DNA from: Ornithinimicrobium faecis
Lineage (GTDB): Bacteria > Actinomycetota > Actinomycetes > Actinomycetales > Dermatophilaceae
Direction of reading: 5' to 3'
DNA: 64,000 nt
Assembly: GCF_023923225.1 (NCBI RefSeq)
Contig: NZ_CP099489.1
Span: forward strand, 1,426,001 to 1,490,000
Shown piece after piece: positions 1-7,575 of the stretch; the first letter of the stretch is position 1, and every line of letters begins with the position of its first letter. The position numbers and the translations under genes were made by a program. The notes beneath the pieces were generated by a model. It saw only the letters and a list, made by a program, of their open reading frames with translations, had not been told where the DNA came from and searched no databases.

Positions 1-1
1 G

Positions 2-532
2 ATCACGGTGGGGGTTCTCAGCGCGCTGGGCATGACCTACGGGCTGGCGGCGATGCACGGACTGGGCATCTCTGACGGCACCACCGCGATGACCCCTGCG
101 ACGTCGGTCGGTGTGGCCGCTCTCTGCTATCTCGCTGCCGCGGCGACGTGCACTCGCTGGGTCGCCTGGCTCGGCGTCCCCGTGTTCAGCGGCCTGGCGT
201 TTGCCGGGCTGATGGTGACCCTCCCGTGGTGGACGCTCCTCGCCATCGCCGGGGGAGTGTTGCTGCTGATCGGTGTGCTCACCGGCGCGGGCCGCATCTC
301 GACCATCCAGGCCCTGGCCATGCTCGGCTATTTCGGTGTCGCCGTCGCTGCGCTCTATCTGTCGCCCCGGGTTGGGCTGACCCTGGCCGCGCTCTCGCTT
401 GCCGCCCACGCGCTCTGGGACGTCTGGCACTACCGACGTGACGTGGTGGTCATCCGGTCCATGGCGGTGTTCTGCATCGGGCTCGACCTCACGATGGGTG
501 GTTTGTGCGTCGCTCTGGCCGTGATCGGCTGA
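2..532 (+). CDS. Integral membrane protein, 5' end outside the window
   Basis: The reading frame is open to the window edge, so the true start may lie upstream; the first in-frame start codon is GTG at 8. The 174 residues visible from there are almost entirely hydrophobic and form about five membrane segments. The last loop is basic (WHYRRD) and is followed by a final hydrophobic helix. No catalytic motif or known family signature was recognised, so the function is unknown. The gene ends about 100 bp before the next coding sequence. Confidence is high that it is coding, none for function. Confidence 0.7.
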   Translation: MTVGVLSALGMTYGLAAMHGLGISDGTTAMTPATSVGVAALCYLAAAATCTRWVAWLGVPVFSGLAFAGLMVTLPWWTLLAIAGGVLLLIGVLTGAGRISTIQALAMLGYFGVAVAALYLSPRVGLTLAALSLAAHALWDVWHYRRDVVVIRSMAVFCIGLDLTMGGLCVALAVIG

Positions 533-640
533 GCGAGCCCGCAGCGTTGCGGTTCACTGGACTCATGGTGGGAAGGCCAACCGACGGCTGAGGTTGAAGA
601 CATTCGGGCTTTCGCGCTCACGCTGGAGCGTGCCTACGAG

Positions 641-943
641 GTGTTCGTGCGTGGCCGTCGCAAGTTCCGCGTGGGTTCGATCGTCTTCGTCGCCTTCTCG
701 CTCGATGAGGAGGTCGTCGAGTTCGCCTTCCCCAAGGATGAGCGGGACGGCTTGATTGCCAGTGATCCCGGCACCTTCTCGCTGCCCGCGCCCAGTGACC
801 TGCGCTTCAACTGGGTGCGCGCACGCAGGGACCGGCTGGACCCGGTCGAGGCCCGCGAGTTCGTCGTCGATGCCTGGGGCATGTGCGTGCCGCAGAAGTT
901 GATCCGCGCCTGGGACGCGGCCCACCCGGATGGACCTGCGTGA
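641..943 (+). CDS. MmcQ/YjbR family protein with damaged 5' end
   Basis: The 100-residue product matches the YjbR (double wing) pattern: a small basic-acidic protein with a VRGRRKFRVG strand and a C-terminal W..A.P motif. Members are assumed to bind DNA; the function is poorly known. GTG 641 is the first standard start, but family-like sequence (DIRAFALTLERAYE) continues upstream in the same frame to about 596 with no ATG, GTG or TTG. An ATG GTG at 565 lies in another frame and stops at 589. A single-base indel between about 571 and 590 would join the two. The gene may therefore be a fresh pseudogene or start at a rare codon. Confidence 0.6.
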   Translation: MFVRGRRKFRVGSIVFVAFSLDEEVVEFAFPKDERDGLIASDPGTFSLPAPSDLRFNWVRARRDRLDPVEAREFVVDAWGMCVPQKLIRAWDAAHPDGPA

Positions 944-1000
944 GATGGCACTGCAGAGGGTTGCCCTGGGGGAGTGGCCCACCCGGATGGCCCGGCGTGA
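920..1000 (+). repeat. Duplicated gene tail after the YjbR-like stop codon
   Basis: The last codons of the YjbR-like gene, encoding AHPDGPA plus TGA, recur 57 bp downstream (977-1000) in the same frame, again ending in TGA. The two copies differ only at synonymous positions. This looks like an old in-frame duplication of the gene end, or the remnant of a longer ancestral C-terminus. Confidence 0.6.
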
Positions 1001-1014
1001 GGGGATCCGCGCGG

Positions 1015-1554
1015 TCAGACCCTCGTGAGGCGATGGCGTGGCTCCGGCGGCAGGACCACAGTGATCCTGTCGTCGGCGCGCACGAGCCCGCTGCGCGAGA
1101 CGATCCCCATCACGCCCGTCAGCCGCACCACGGTGCCGTCGTCATCTGTGCGCACGACGTGCTTGAGCAGGCCCGGCTGGAAGTCATTGATCTGCTGACA
1201 GGGGTTGCGCAGGCCGGTGATCGTGATGACAGCCTCACCGACAGTGAGTCGCGTGCCGACCGGCAGGTCCAGGAGTGCGATGCCACGGGTCGTGATGTTC
1301 TCGCCGAAGTCGCCGGGAGAGATCTGGTGGCCCACGGTCGCGAGGTGGTCGAACAGCTCGGCGTGCAGCAGGTGGACCTGGCGCAGGTTCGGCTGGTCGG
1401 GGTCGGCGCGGACTCGGCTGCGGTGCTTGACCGTGGTGCCGCAGTGCGCGTCACCTCGCACGCCCAGACCCTCGAGGAGTTCGATCTCGGCCACGGTGGG
1501 TTTGCTGAACGAGTGCGTGCTGCTCCGGTGGACGGCCACGACAGTTGCACCCAT
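1015..1554 (-). CDS. MOSC domain-containing protein
   Basis: This 179-residue protein is a stand-alone MOSC domain, the fold found at the C-terminus of molybdenum cofactor sulfurase and in YiiM-like proteins. MOSC proteins are thought to carry sulfur, or a molybdenum cofactor, on a conserved cysteine. Visible hallmarks are GDFGENI near the middle and LRNPCQQI, which contains that cysteine. ATG 1554 is preferred because an AGGA lies about 10 bases upstream; GTG 1560 is an alternative. It stands alone between a + strand gene and the UbiA gene. The family call is firm, the substrate unknown. Confidence 0.85.
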   Translation of the reverse strand: MGATVVAVHRSSTHSFSKPTVAEIELLEGLGVRGDAHCGTTVKHRSRVRADPDQPNLRQVHLLHAELFDHLATVGHQISPGDFGENITTRGIALLDLPVGTRLTVGEAVITITGLRNPCQQINDFQPGLLKHVVRTDDDGTVVRLTGVMGIVSRSGLVRADDRITVVLPPEPRHRLTRV

Positions 1555-1625
1555 GGTCACGATCCTGTCAGGCCACCCAGGGCGAGCGAAGCCTGCCCAC
1601 TGTCACGGGCGCGCTCCTGGAGCGG

Positions 1626-2435
1626 TCAGGTCCGCAGGGTCAGGACGATGACATTGAGCAGCGCGATGCCGATCGCGGCCTGGAAGGGCACTTTCCCCCT
1701 GGCGGTCGCGGCGGGCACGGCGAGCAGCACCGCGACCCCGACCGCCACCCAGCTCCACAGTGGTGTGCCGCCCGGGGGAGCGAGGGCCAACAGGGCCGTG
1801 CCGGTCACCAGGAGCAGGGGAGCCAGCGCGCGCGAGCCCCGGCTGCCGATCCGGTGCGGGAGGCCCCGTATGCCGTCACGCGCGTCATCCTCCAGGTCCG
1901 GCAGGACGTTGAGCAGGTGGGCGCCGACCCCCAGCAGCGCGCCCACGGTGACCACCCACCAGGGCGCCGCACCCCGGCCGACCGAGAGCCAGACGAACGC
2001 TGGGAGAGTGCCGAACGCCACGGCATACGGCAGCCAGGACCAGATCGTGGCCTTGACGCCCGCGTTGTAGGCCAGGCCCGAGCCGACTACGAGCCCGACG
2101 TGCAGCGCCAGACCGAGCCAGCCCCCGCTCCACAGCGACAACACGACCACCAGGAGCAGGGCGAGACCTCGAGCAGCCCGCACGATCCGCGGACGGAGCG
2201 CACCCCGGGCCAGCGGCTTGTCGGTGCGACCGGCGGCCCGGTCCCTCGCGGCATCGCGCAGATCGTTGTCCCAGCCGATGACGAGCTGTCCGGCCAGGAC
2301 CGCGGCCACCACGACGACCACCTCGACCGCGCCGCCTGCGCCGAGGGCCAGCAACAGGGCGAAGACGGTCACGGCTGCCGTGGGCAACGGGTGGCAGGCC
2401 AGGGCCAGCCCGCGCACAGTGCCGAGGGTGCTCAC
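1626..2435 (-). CDS. UbiA-family prenyltransferase
   Basis: This integral membrane protein of 269 residues has about eight hydrophobic segments and both aspartate-rich UbiA signatures. The first is NDLRDAARDR, a variant of NxxxDxxxD, near residue 55; the second is DLEDDARD in the second half. Such enzymes transfer an isoprenoid chain from its diphosphate to an aromatic acceptor. GTG 2435 is chosen as start because a longer reading would run through the divergent PKS gene. Only 66 bp separate it from that gene, so the two promoters are back to back. The pairing suggests it could prenylate the PKS-derived phenol, though menaquinone or heme-type substrates are not excluded. Confidence 0.85.
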   Translation of the reverse strand: MSTLGTVRGLALACHPLPTAAVTVFALLLALGAGGAVEVVVVVAAVLAGQLVIGWDNDLRDAARDRAAGRTDKPLARGALRPRIVRAARGLALLLVVVLSLWSGGWLGLALHVGLVVGSGLAYNAGVKATIWSWLPYAVAFGTLPAFVWLSVGRGAAPWWVVTVGALLGVGAHLLNVLPDLEDDARDGIRGLPHRIGSRGSRALAPLLLVTGTALLALAPPGGTPLWSWVAVGVAVLLAVPAATARGKVPFQAAIGIALLNVIVLTLRT

Positions 2436-2489
2436 GCCTCGCAGCGTATGTCCCCCACCGAACGGGGAGCAGGTCAGCAGCGCAGTCCG

Positions 2490-2495
2490 TAGGCT
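2490..2495 (+). promoter_or_regulatory. Candidate -10 box for a leaderless transcript
   Basis: TAGGCT ends six bases before the ATG at 2502, which would place the transcription start on the start codon. No ribosome binding site is visible in front of that ATG. No clear -35 box was found. Confidence 0.4.
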
Positions 2496-2501
2496 CGCAC
2501 C

Positions 2502-3584
2502 ATGTCCGTGATCGCGGCTGTGCGCGGCGTCCTGCCCGAGCACCGCTATGCGCAGGAGGACCTCACCGCAGGGCTGGCGGAACTGGTCGGGCTGGGGCCG
2601 CAGCACCTGGCGATGCTGGAGCAGGTGCACCGCAACGCTGGCGTGGAGCACCGGCACCTGGCGCTCCCGCTGGAGGACTATGTCGACGCGACGGCTGACT
2701 TCGGGCGCTCCAACGACCATTTCATCGAGGCGGCGACCGACCTGGGCGCTCGGGCCGTCCAGGAAGCTCTCGACGCCGCCGGGCTGGCTGCCGGAGATGT
2801 GGACCTGCTGGTGTCGACCACCATCACCGGACTGGCCGTGCCCTCCCTCGACGCCCGCCTGATGGCCCGGCTCCCGCTGCGCGAGGACCTCAAGCGGATC
2901 CCGATCGTGGGGCTGGGCTGCGTCGGCGGCGCGGCCGGAGTGGGCCGCGTGGACGAGTGGCTGGCCGGCCACCCCGACGGTGTTGCCGTCCTGCTCGCGG
3001 TGGAGATCTGCAGCCTGACCCTGCAGCGCGACGACACCTCGACGGCCAACCTGGTGGCCAGCGGTCTGTTCGGGGACGGCGCGGCCGCGGTCGTGCTGGT
3101 GGGGGATCGGGCGGCCGACCGGCTGGCGCCCGACGGGATTCGCGTGTGCGGCAGCCGATCCCGCCTCTATCCCGGCACGGAGCGGGCGATGGGCTGGGAC
3201 GTCGGTTCCAGCGGCCTGCGCATCGTGCTGGGCGCGGAGGTGCCCGACCTGGTCCGCACCCAGGTGCGCGCCGACGTGGACCGGTTCCTGTCGGCATACG
3301 GGATGGAGCGCGCGCAGATCGGCTGGTGGGTCGCCCACCCCGGCGGACCCAAGGTCCTGGACGCGATGGCCGAGGCGCTCGAGGTGGAACCCGCGGCCCT
3401 CGGGGTCACCTGGCGGTCGCTGGCCGCGATCGGCAACCTGTCGTCCGCCTCCGTGCTGCACGTGCTCGCCGACACCCTGCGGGACGCACCCCCGGAGCCC
3501 GGGAGCCCCGGGGTGCTGCTAGCGATGGGCCCCGGCTTCTGCCTGGAGACGGTGTTGCTGCGCGCGCCGGGAGAGCGTCGATGA
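2502..3584 (+). CDS. Type III polyketide synthase (SrsA-like alkylresorcinol synthase)
   Basis: This is a chalcone/stilbene synthase superfamily enzyme of 360 residues, the usual length for bacterial type III PKSs. The catalytic triad is visible: Cys140 in GLGCVGG, His279 in VAHPGGPK and Asn312 in GNLSSAS. The C-terminal GPGF loop is also present. Such enzymes extend an acyl starter with malonyl-CoA and cyclise it to a resorcinol or pyrone. The order PKS, methyltransferase, flavoprotein matches srsABC of Streptomyces griseus, which makes methylated phenolic lipids. It overlaps the next gene by ATGA, indicating translational coupling. An alkylresorcinol product is inference from this order. 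Confidence 0.88.
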   Translation: MSVIAAVRGVLPEHRYAQEDLTAGLAELVGLGPQHLAMLEQVHRNAGVEHRHLALPLEDYVDATADFGRSNDHFIEAATDLGARAVQEALDAAGLAAGDVDLLVSTTITGLAVPSLDARLMARLPLREDLKRIPIVGLGCVGGAAGVGRVDEWLAGHPDGVAVLLAVEICSLTLQRDDTSTANLVASGLFGDGAAAVVLVGDRAADRLAPDGIRVCGSRSRLYPGTERAMGWDVGSSGLRIVLGAEVPDLVRTQVRADVDRFLSAYGMERAQIGWWVAHPGGPKVLDAMAEALEVEPAALGVTWRSLAAIGNLSSASVLHVLADTLRDAPPEPGSPGVLLAMGPGFCLETVLLRAPGERR

Positions 3585-4135
3585 GCACCCTGACCTGGTA
3601 TGCCGTGCTGCTGGGTCTGGTGGTCCTGGAGCGTCTCGCAGAGCTCGTCCTCTCGAAACGGCACGCGGACTGGGCCCTGGCCAGAGGTGGGGTCGAGCGC
3701 GGGCGTGGGCACTATCCGCCGATGGTGGCGCTGCACTCCGGTCTGCTGATCGCGTGCCTGCTCGAGGCGTGGCTGCTGGACCGGGAGTTCCTGGCCTGGC
3801 TCGGTCTGCCGATGCTCGCCGTGGTCCTGCTGGCGCAGGGGCTGCGCTGGTGGTGCATCGCCACGTTGGGGCGGCAGTGGAACACCCGCGTCATCGTGGT
3901 GCCGGGTCTGCCCCTGGTGCGGCGCGGCCCCTATCGGCTGCTGCGGCACCCCAACTATGTCGCCGTGGTGGCAGAGGGGGTGGCGCTGCCGCTGGTGCAC
4001 TCCTCCTGGATCACTGCAGTGGTCTTCACGGTGCTCAATGCCTGGCTGCTCACGGTGCGCATCAGGGCCGAGGACGCCGCGCTGGACAGCGTGCCCCGAG
4101 TTGGACCCGGAGCCAGGCCCAGGCTCGGACCCTGA
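3581..4135 (+). CDS. Isoprenylcysteine carboxyl methyltransferase-like membrane methyltransferase (SrsB-like)
   Basis: This 184-residue membrane protein has four to five hydrophobic segments and the ICMT/PEMT C-terminal signature: GPYRLLRHPNY near residue 115, with a later acidic RIRAEDAAL segment. In srs-type operons the homologous enzyme O-methylates the alkylresorcinol ring using S-adenosylmethionine. Its ATG overlaps the PKS stop codon, and its end abuts the flavoprotein gene. Chemistry on the PKS product is likely but not shown by the sequence. Confidence 0.82.
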   Translation: MSTLTWYAVLLGLVVLERLAELVLSKRHADWALARGGVERGRGHYPPMVALHSGLLIACLLEAWLLDREFLAWLGLPMLAVVLLAQGLRWWCIATLGRQWNTRVIVVPGLPLVRRGPYRLLRHPNYVAVVAEGVALPLVHSSWITAVVFTVLNAWLLTVRIRAEDAALDSVPRVGPGARPRLGP

Positions 4136-4148
4136 GGTGGACGCTGAG

Positions 4149-5237
4149 GTGGACGCCGATGTGATCGTCGTTGGTGGCGGACCGGCGGGCCTGGCCACGG
4201 CCCTGCAGGCGGTCCGCGTCGGGTTGGTGGCCCTCGTCCTGGAGCCACGGCGGGCACCCATCGACAAGGCGTGCGGCGAGGGCCTGATGCCGGGTGCCGT
4301 CGCCGCGCTCGCTGACCTGGGCGTGGCCGTCGGTGGGCGGCCGTTCACCGGCATCCGGTATGTCGACGCTCACCGGTCCGTCGAGGCCAGGTTCCGCGGT
4401 GGACCAGGGCGCGGGGTGCGCCGCACCGCGTTGCACGCGGCGCTGGCGGCGGCCGTTGAGCGGGCCGGCGTCGAAGTCGTGCCGCGGGCGATGTCCGGGC
4501 TGACGCAGGATGACACCGGCGTGCAGGTGGAACTCGAGGACCCCGGGGGTGGGACCTTGCCCGGGGTGATGGAGGCGACGGAGTCGATGGAGTCGACGGT
4601 CCGGGCGCGCTTCGTGGTCGCGGCTGACGGGCTGCACTCGCCGACCCGCCGGTTGGTCGGGGTGGAGGTTCCCCGCCGTGGGACGCGCCGCTTCGGTTTG
4701 CGCCGCCACCTCCGGATCGCCCCGTGGAGCGACCTGGTGGAGGTGCACTGGTCCCCGGTCGGCGAGGCCTATGTCACGCCGGTGGGGGACCGCGAGGTTG
4801 GGGTGGCCCTGCTCGGTTCCGCGGGCGGGAGCTGGCAGGACCGTCTCGCGGACTTCCCGGCCCTGGCTGACCGGTTGGCAGGTGCCGAGCCGGCGAGCGA
4901 TGTCCGGGGCGCGGGGCCGCTGCGACAACGCGTCCGGTCCCGTCGCGTGGGTCGCGTGCTGCTCGTGGGGGACGCCGGTGGCTATGTCGACGCGCTCACT
5001 GGTGAGGGCATCGCTGTTGGGCTGGCGCAGGCGCAGGCAGCTGTCACGGCCATCGCCGCCGAGCGACCGCAGACCTATCCCCGTGCTGCCGTGCGGGTGA
5101 GCCTGCGCAGCAGTGTGCTGACGTCAGGTCTGCTGGCCGCCACCCGCAGCGAGCCTGGCCGCCGGGCCGTCCTCGGCACGGCTCGGCGGGTGCCGTGGCT
5201 GTTCGAACGGGCAGTTAACGCGGTGGCGCAGGACTGA
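4149..5237 (+). CDS. FAD-dependent monooxygenase/hydroxylase (SrsC-like)
   Basis: The product has about 362 residues. It opens with the FAD-binding motif VIVVGGGPAGL and has the second FAD motif LLVGDAGGYVDALTGEGI near residue 275, placing it in the PHBH/geranylgeranyl reductase class. An early KACGEGL is typical of the geranylgeranyl-reductase-like branch. In srs operons the flavoprotein hydroxylates the methylated resorcinol, giving a quinone. Starts GTG 4137, 4149 and 4161 are possible; 4149 is chosen because GAGG lies about 12 bases upstream and little sequence precedes the FAD motif. It is the last gene of the operon. Confidence 0.8.
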   Translation: MDADVIVVGGGPAGLATALQAVRVGLVALVLEPRRAPIDKACGEGLMPGAVAALADLGVAVGGRPFTGIRYVDAHRSVEARFRGGPGRGVRRTALHAALAAAVERAGVEVVPRAMSGLTQDDTGVQVELEDPGGGTLPGVMEATESMESTVRARFVVAADGLHSPTRRLVGVEVPRRGTRRFGLRRHLRIAPWSDLVEVHWSPVGEAYVTPVGDREVGVALLGSAGGSWQDRLADFPALADRLAGAEPASDVRGAGPLRQRVRSRRVGRVLLVGDAGGYVDALTGEGIAVGLAQAQAAVTAIAAERPQTYPRAAVRVSLRSSVLTSGLLAATRSEPGRRAVLGTARRVPWLFERAVNAVAQD

Positions 5238-5239
5238 GT

Positions 5240-5257
5240 TGTGTGACGCCGCACACA
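5240..5257. promoter_or_regulatory. Short inverted repeat between the PKS operon and the FMN reductase gene
   Basis: TGTGTG, six bases, CACACA form a perfect small inverted repeat three bases after the flavoprotein stop. It could be a weak terminator or an operator for the downstream gene. A direct repeat of GCATCATC follows at about 5263 and 5286. Confidence 0.35.
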
Positions 5258-5306
5258 GCGAGGCATCATCGGAAATATTGTTGAAGCATCATCTATTAAA
5301 GGAGGC

Positions 5307-5852
5307 ATGACTTCCCACAAGATCGGCATCATCGTCAGCTCGTCCCGCCCCACCCGGATCGGCCCCAAGGTCGCCCAGTGGATCAGCGAGCTGGCCCCCT
5401 ATGGCAGTGAGGTCGAGATCGTCGACCTGGCCGAGGTGGACCTGCCCTTCCTGGCTGAGCCCGAGCAGCCGGCCACCGGCAACTACACCCTCCCCAGCAC
5501 CATCGCCTGGTCCGAGCGGGTGCGTCAGTTCGACGCCCTGATCGTGGCCCTGCCCGAGTACAACGCCGGCTATCCGGCCGTCGTCAAGAACGCGATCGAC
5601 TCCCTCCACGCCGAGTGGAACGAGCTCCCGATCGGCGTCATCGGCTATGGCTGGGGCGCTGCCGCCGGTGCGGTCAACCAGTTCGGTGAGGTCCTCGACC
5701 GCGTCAAGGCGCTCCGCCTCGACGGCCCGGGCCTGAGCTTCGGCCAGGACCTGACACCCGAGGGCGAGATCCTCGACGCCGCCCCGGAGGACGCCGTGCG
5801 CGGCCTCTACGACCAGATTGTCGCCGCCGCGCGCGAGAAGGTCGCTGCCTGA
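5307..5852 (+). CDS. NADPH-dependent FMN reductase family protein
   Basis: This flavodoxin-fold reductase of 181 residues starts with the flavin phosphate loop IIVSSSRPTRIGPKV. The family motif PEYNAGYP lies near residue 90, and GYGWGAAAG follows near 115. Such proteins reduce FMN or quinones with NAD(P)H. A strong ribosome binding site (AAAGGAGG) lies four bases before the ATG. It sits alone downstream of the phenolic-lipid genes; a role in reducing their quinone product is possible but speculative. Confidence 0.88.
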   Translation: MTSHKIGIIVSSSRPTRIGPKVAQWISELAPYGSEVEIVDLAEVDLPFLAEPEQPATGNYTLPSTIAWSERVRQFDALIVALPEYNAGYPAVVKNAIDSLHAEWNELPIGVIGYGWGAAAGAVNQFGEVLDRVKALRLDGPGLSFGQDLTPEGEILDAAPEDAVRGLYDQIVAAAREKVAA

Positions 5853-5906
5853 CCCGCTGACGTCCCCTGACAACTGACCTCCCCGTCAGTTCTTCCCCCA
5901 CCTGTT

Positions 5907-5937
5907 GAGGCGGTGGCGCCCCGTGCGCCACCGCCTC
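5907..5937 (+). terminator. Strong hairpin after the FMN reductase gene
   Basis: A perfect 12-bp GC-rich stem (5907-5918 with 5926-5937) closes a seven-base loop about 55 bp after the stop codon. No T-tract follows, as is common for actinobacterial terminators. A smaller hairpin, ACTGAC/GTCAGT at 5873-5890, precedes it. Confidence 0.65.
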
Positions 5938-5966
5938 GACTGCGTCCTGGCACCCCGCGGCCGCAC

Positions 5967-6076
5967 CCCGACGTGCACCCAAACAGGCAACGTGGCCTGT
6001 GCCTTGAGGGCGCAACGCGCTGACCTGCACTGATGGAAAGGGCCCTGTGACGTCGCCTGTTTGGGTGCACGCCGGG
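5967..6076. repeat. 110-bp element bounded by 22-bp inverted repeats
   Basis: Arms 5967-5988 and 6055-6076 are complementary over 22 bases with one mismatch; the inner 16 bases (starting GTGCACCC, ending AACAGGC) are perfect. The 66-base centre has no open frame of note, though GGCCTGTG and GGCCCTGTG recur near its ends. The arrangement resembles a MITE-like or palindromic mobile repeat rather than a terminator, since the loop is long. No target-site duplication was recognised. Confidence 0.6.
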
Positions 6077-6157
6077 TGATGGGGTGAGGCGAGTGCTGGT
6101 GAGCGCTAGGAGTCGGTGCGCGGTCGGGAGACCTGCGCCACGGCATACAGTCGTGGG

Positions 6158-6811
6158 GTGACCGACACCGATGACCAGACCCCGCTCGTGCTCCTGCACG
6201 GGCTCGGCCAGGCACCGATGGCGTGGGAGGACGTCATCGTGCCGCTCTATCCGACGCGGCGGCTGCTCACACCGTGGGTGCCCGGCCTCAAGCCGACCGA
6301 GAAGCAGCTGGTGCCGGTGGCTGACGCTGCCGCCAAGCTGGACACCGACCTGATGCTCGAGGGGATGCAGGCGGTCGATCTGTGCGGGCTGTCCTACGGC
6401 GCCGTGATCGCCACGCGGATGGCCGCGGACTTCCCGGAGCGGGTGCGGCGGCTGGTGCTGATCGCCGGCATGGTCCGCCCGCCGCGCGCTCTGATGAAGG
6501 TGCAGCTGCAGATGCTGAAGATGATGCCCGCCTCGCGCCTGGCCGACTCCAGCGTCTCCAAGGAGCGGCTGCTGCGGACCCTGGACATCGTCCGCGAGGT
6601 GAACCTCACGGATGCGCTGCCCAAGATCACCGCACCCACGTTGGTGCTCGTGGGCGAGAAGGACAAGGCGAACAAGCCGGCCGCACAGATGCTGGCCGCT
6701 GGCATCTCCGGTGCGCAACTGCGCGAGGTCCCGGGCGCGGGGCACCAGGTGAACGTCGAGCAGCCCAAGGCGCTCGTGGAGATCCTGCGCGGGTTCCTCG
6801 ACCAGGCCTGA
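6158..6811 (+). CDS. Alpha/beta hydrolase
   Basis: This serine hydrolase of about 217 residues opens with the oxyanion segment LVLLHGLGQ. The nucleophile elbow is GLSYG near residue 80, the probable acid lies in VGEKDKAN and the catalytic histidine in GAGHQV near the C-terminus. It is shorter than typical 260-280 residue members, with a small lid. GTG 6158 is chosen because the fold starts directly after it and TACAGT lies six bases upstream as a possible -10 box. The substrate is unknown. Confidence 0.82.
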   Translation: MTDTDDQTPLVLLHGLGQAPMAWEDVIVPLYPTRRLLTPWVPGLKPTEKQLVPVADAAAKLDTDLMLEGMQAVDLCGLSYGAVIATRMAADFPERVRRLVLIAGMVRPPRALMKVQLQMLKMMPASRLADSSVSKERLLRTLDIVREVNLTDALPKITAPTLVLVGEKDKANKPAAQMLAAGISGAQLREVPGAGHQVNVEQPKALVEILRGFLDQA

Positions 6812-6830
6812 ACGGCTCGCTGGGCGACGG

Positions 6831-7421
6831 TCAGGCTGTGCCGCTCTCGGGTGGGCCGTCCAGCACCCGGGGGACGTAGTCGAGCAGTTGCAGCCCGCCC
6901 TCGAAGGTGCGGCTCTCGACGAGGTCGAGCGCCACGTCGGGGTAGTTGTCAAAGATCCGCTCCGACCCCGTGGCCCCGGTGATGACCGGGAAGACCACGA
7001 GTCGGAACCGGTCGACAAGCCCTGCGGTTAGCAGTGAGCGGCACAGCCTGACGCTGCCAAGCGTGTGCAGCGGTTGCCCACACTCGGCCTTCAGTCGAGG
7101 CACCTCCTCGACGGCGTCACCGGTCACGAGTCGGGTGTTGGCCCAGTCCAGCGGCTCGTCGAGGGTGGAGGAGAAGACCACCTTCGGGCTTGCCGTGAGC
7201 GACGACATCGCATCGGCCTCCTGCTCCGTTCCGGCTGCGCCCGCGGCGAACCCCGACATGAGTCGATAGGTCGTGGCGCCCATCAGCGTCGTGAAGGTGT
7301 CGGGCTGGTCCTCCAGCCAGGCCAGGTACTCGGGGCTCTCCAACCCCCACCACCCTGGCCACCCGTCCGCCGAGGCGTAACCGTCCAGCGAGATGATGAA
7401 GTCCACCATGAGTTCCTGCAT
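6831..7421 (-). CDS. Dihydrofolate reductase family protein (RibD C-terminal fold)
   Basis: The 196-residue product begins with the family signature DFIISLDGYASADG and contains LMGATTYRLM and the C-terminal HTLGSVRLCRSLL segment, matching the RibD_C/DHFR-like fold. Many actinobacterial paralogues are annotated as deaminase/reductases without known substrate. ATG 7421 is supported by AAAGGA seven bases upstream. It is convergent with the hydrolase gene. It is not the folate enzyme itself, since the full DHFR motifs are absent. Confidence 0.85.
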   Translation of the reverse strand: MQELMVDFIISLDGYASADGWPGWWGLESPEYLAWLEDQPDTFTTLMGATTYRLMSGFAAGAAGTEQEADAMSSLTASPKVVFSSTLDEPLDWANTRLVTGDAVEEVPRLKAECGQPLHTLGSVRLCRSLLTAGLVDRFRLVVFPVITGATGSERIFDNYPDVALDLVESRTFEGGLQLLDYVPRVLDGPPESGTA

Positions 7422-7575
7422 CGCACGGTCCTTTCAGGGAAGCGGGGCCACTGTCGGCCACAGGAAGGTGGACCTCCGCGGGCACGCCAACTCATCGCCG
7501 GCCCGGCCGATCAGATCGGGCCGGAGGTGATCAGCCCGACTGACGCGCTGCCCTCCACGAGACCCGCCGCAGGGG

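Noticed and set aside
883..2492. Long plus-strand open frames across the MOSC and UbiA region
   Set aside because: They are antisense to two recognisable genes, and their translations are low-complexity Arg/Gly/Pro-rich sequence without any family motif.
2436..3461. N-terminal extension of the UbiA frame
   Set aside because: It is antisense to the type III PKS gene, whose catalytic residues are clear; the UbiA domain starts at GTG 2435.
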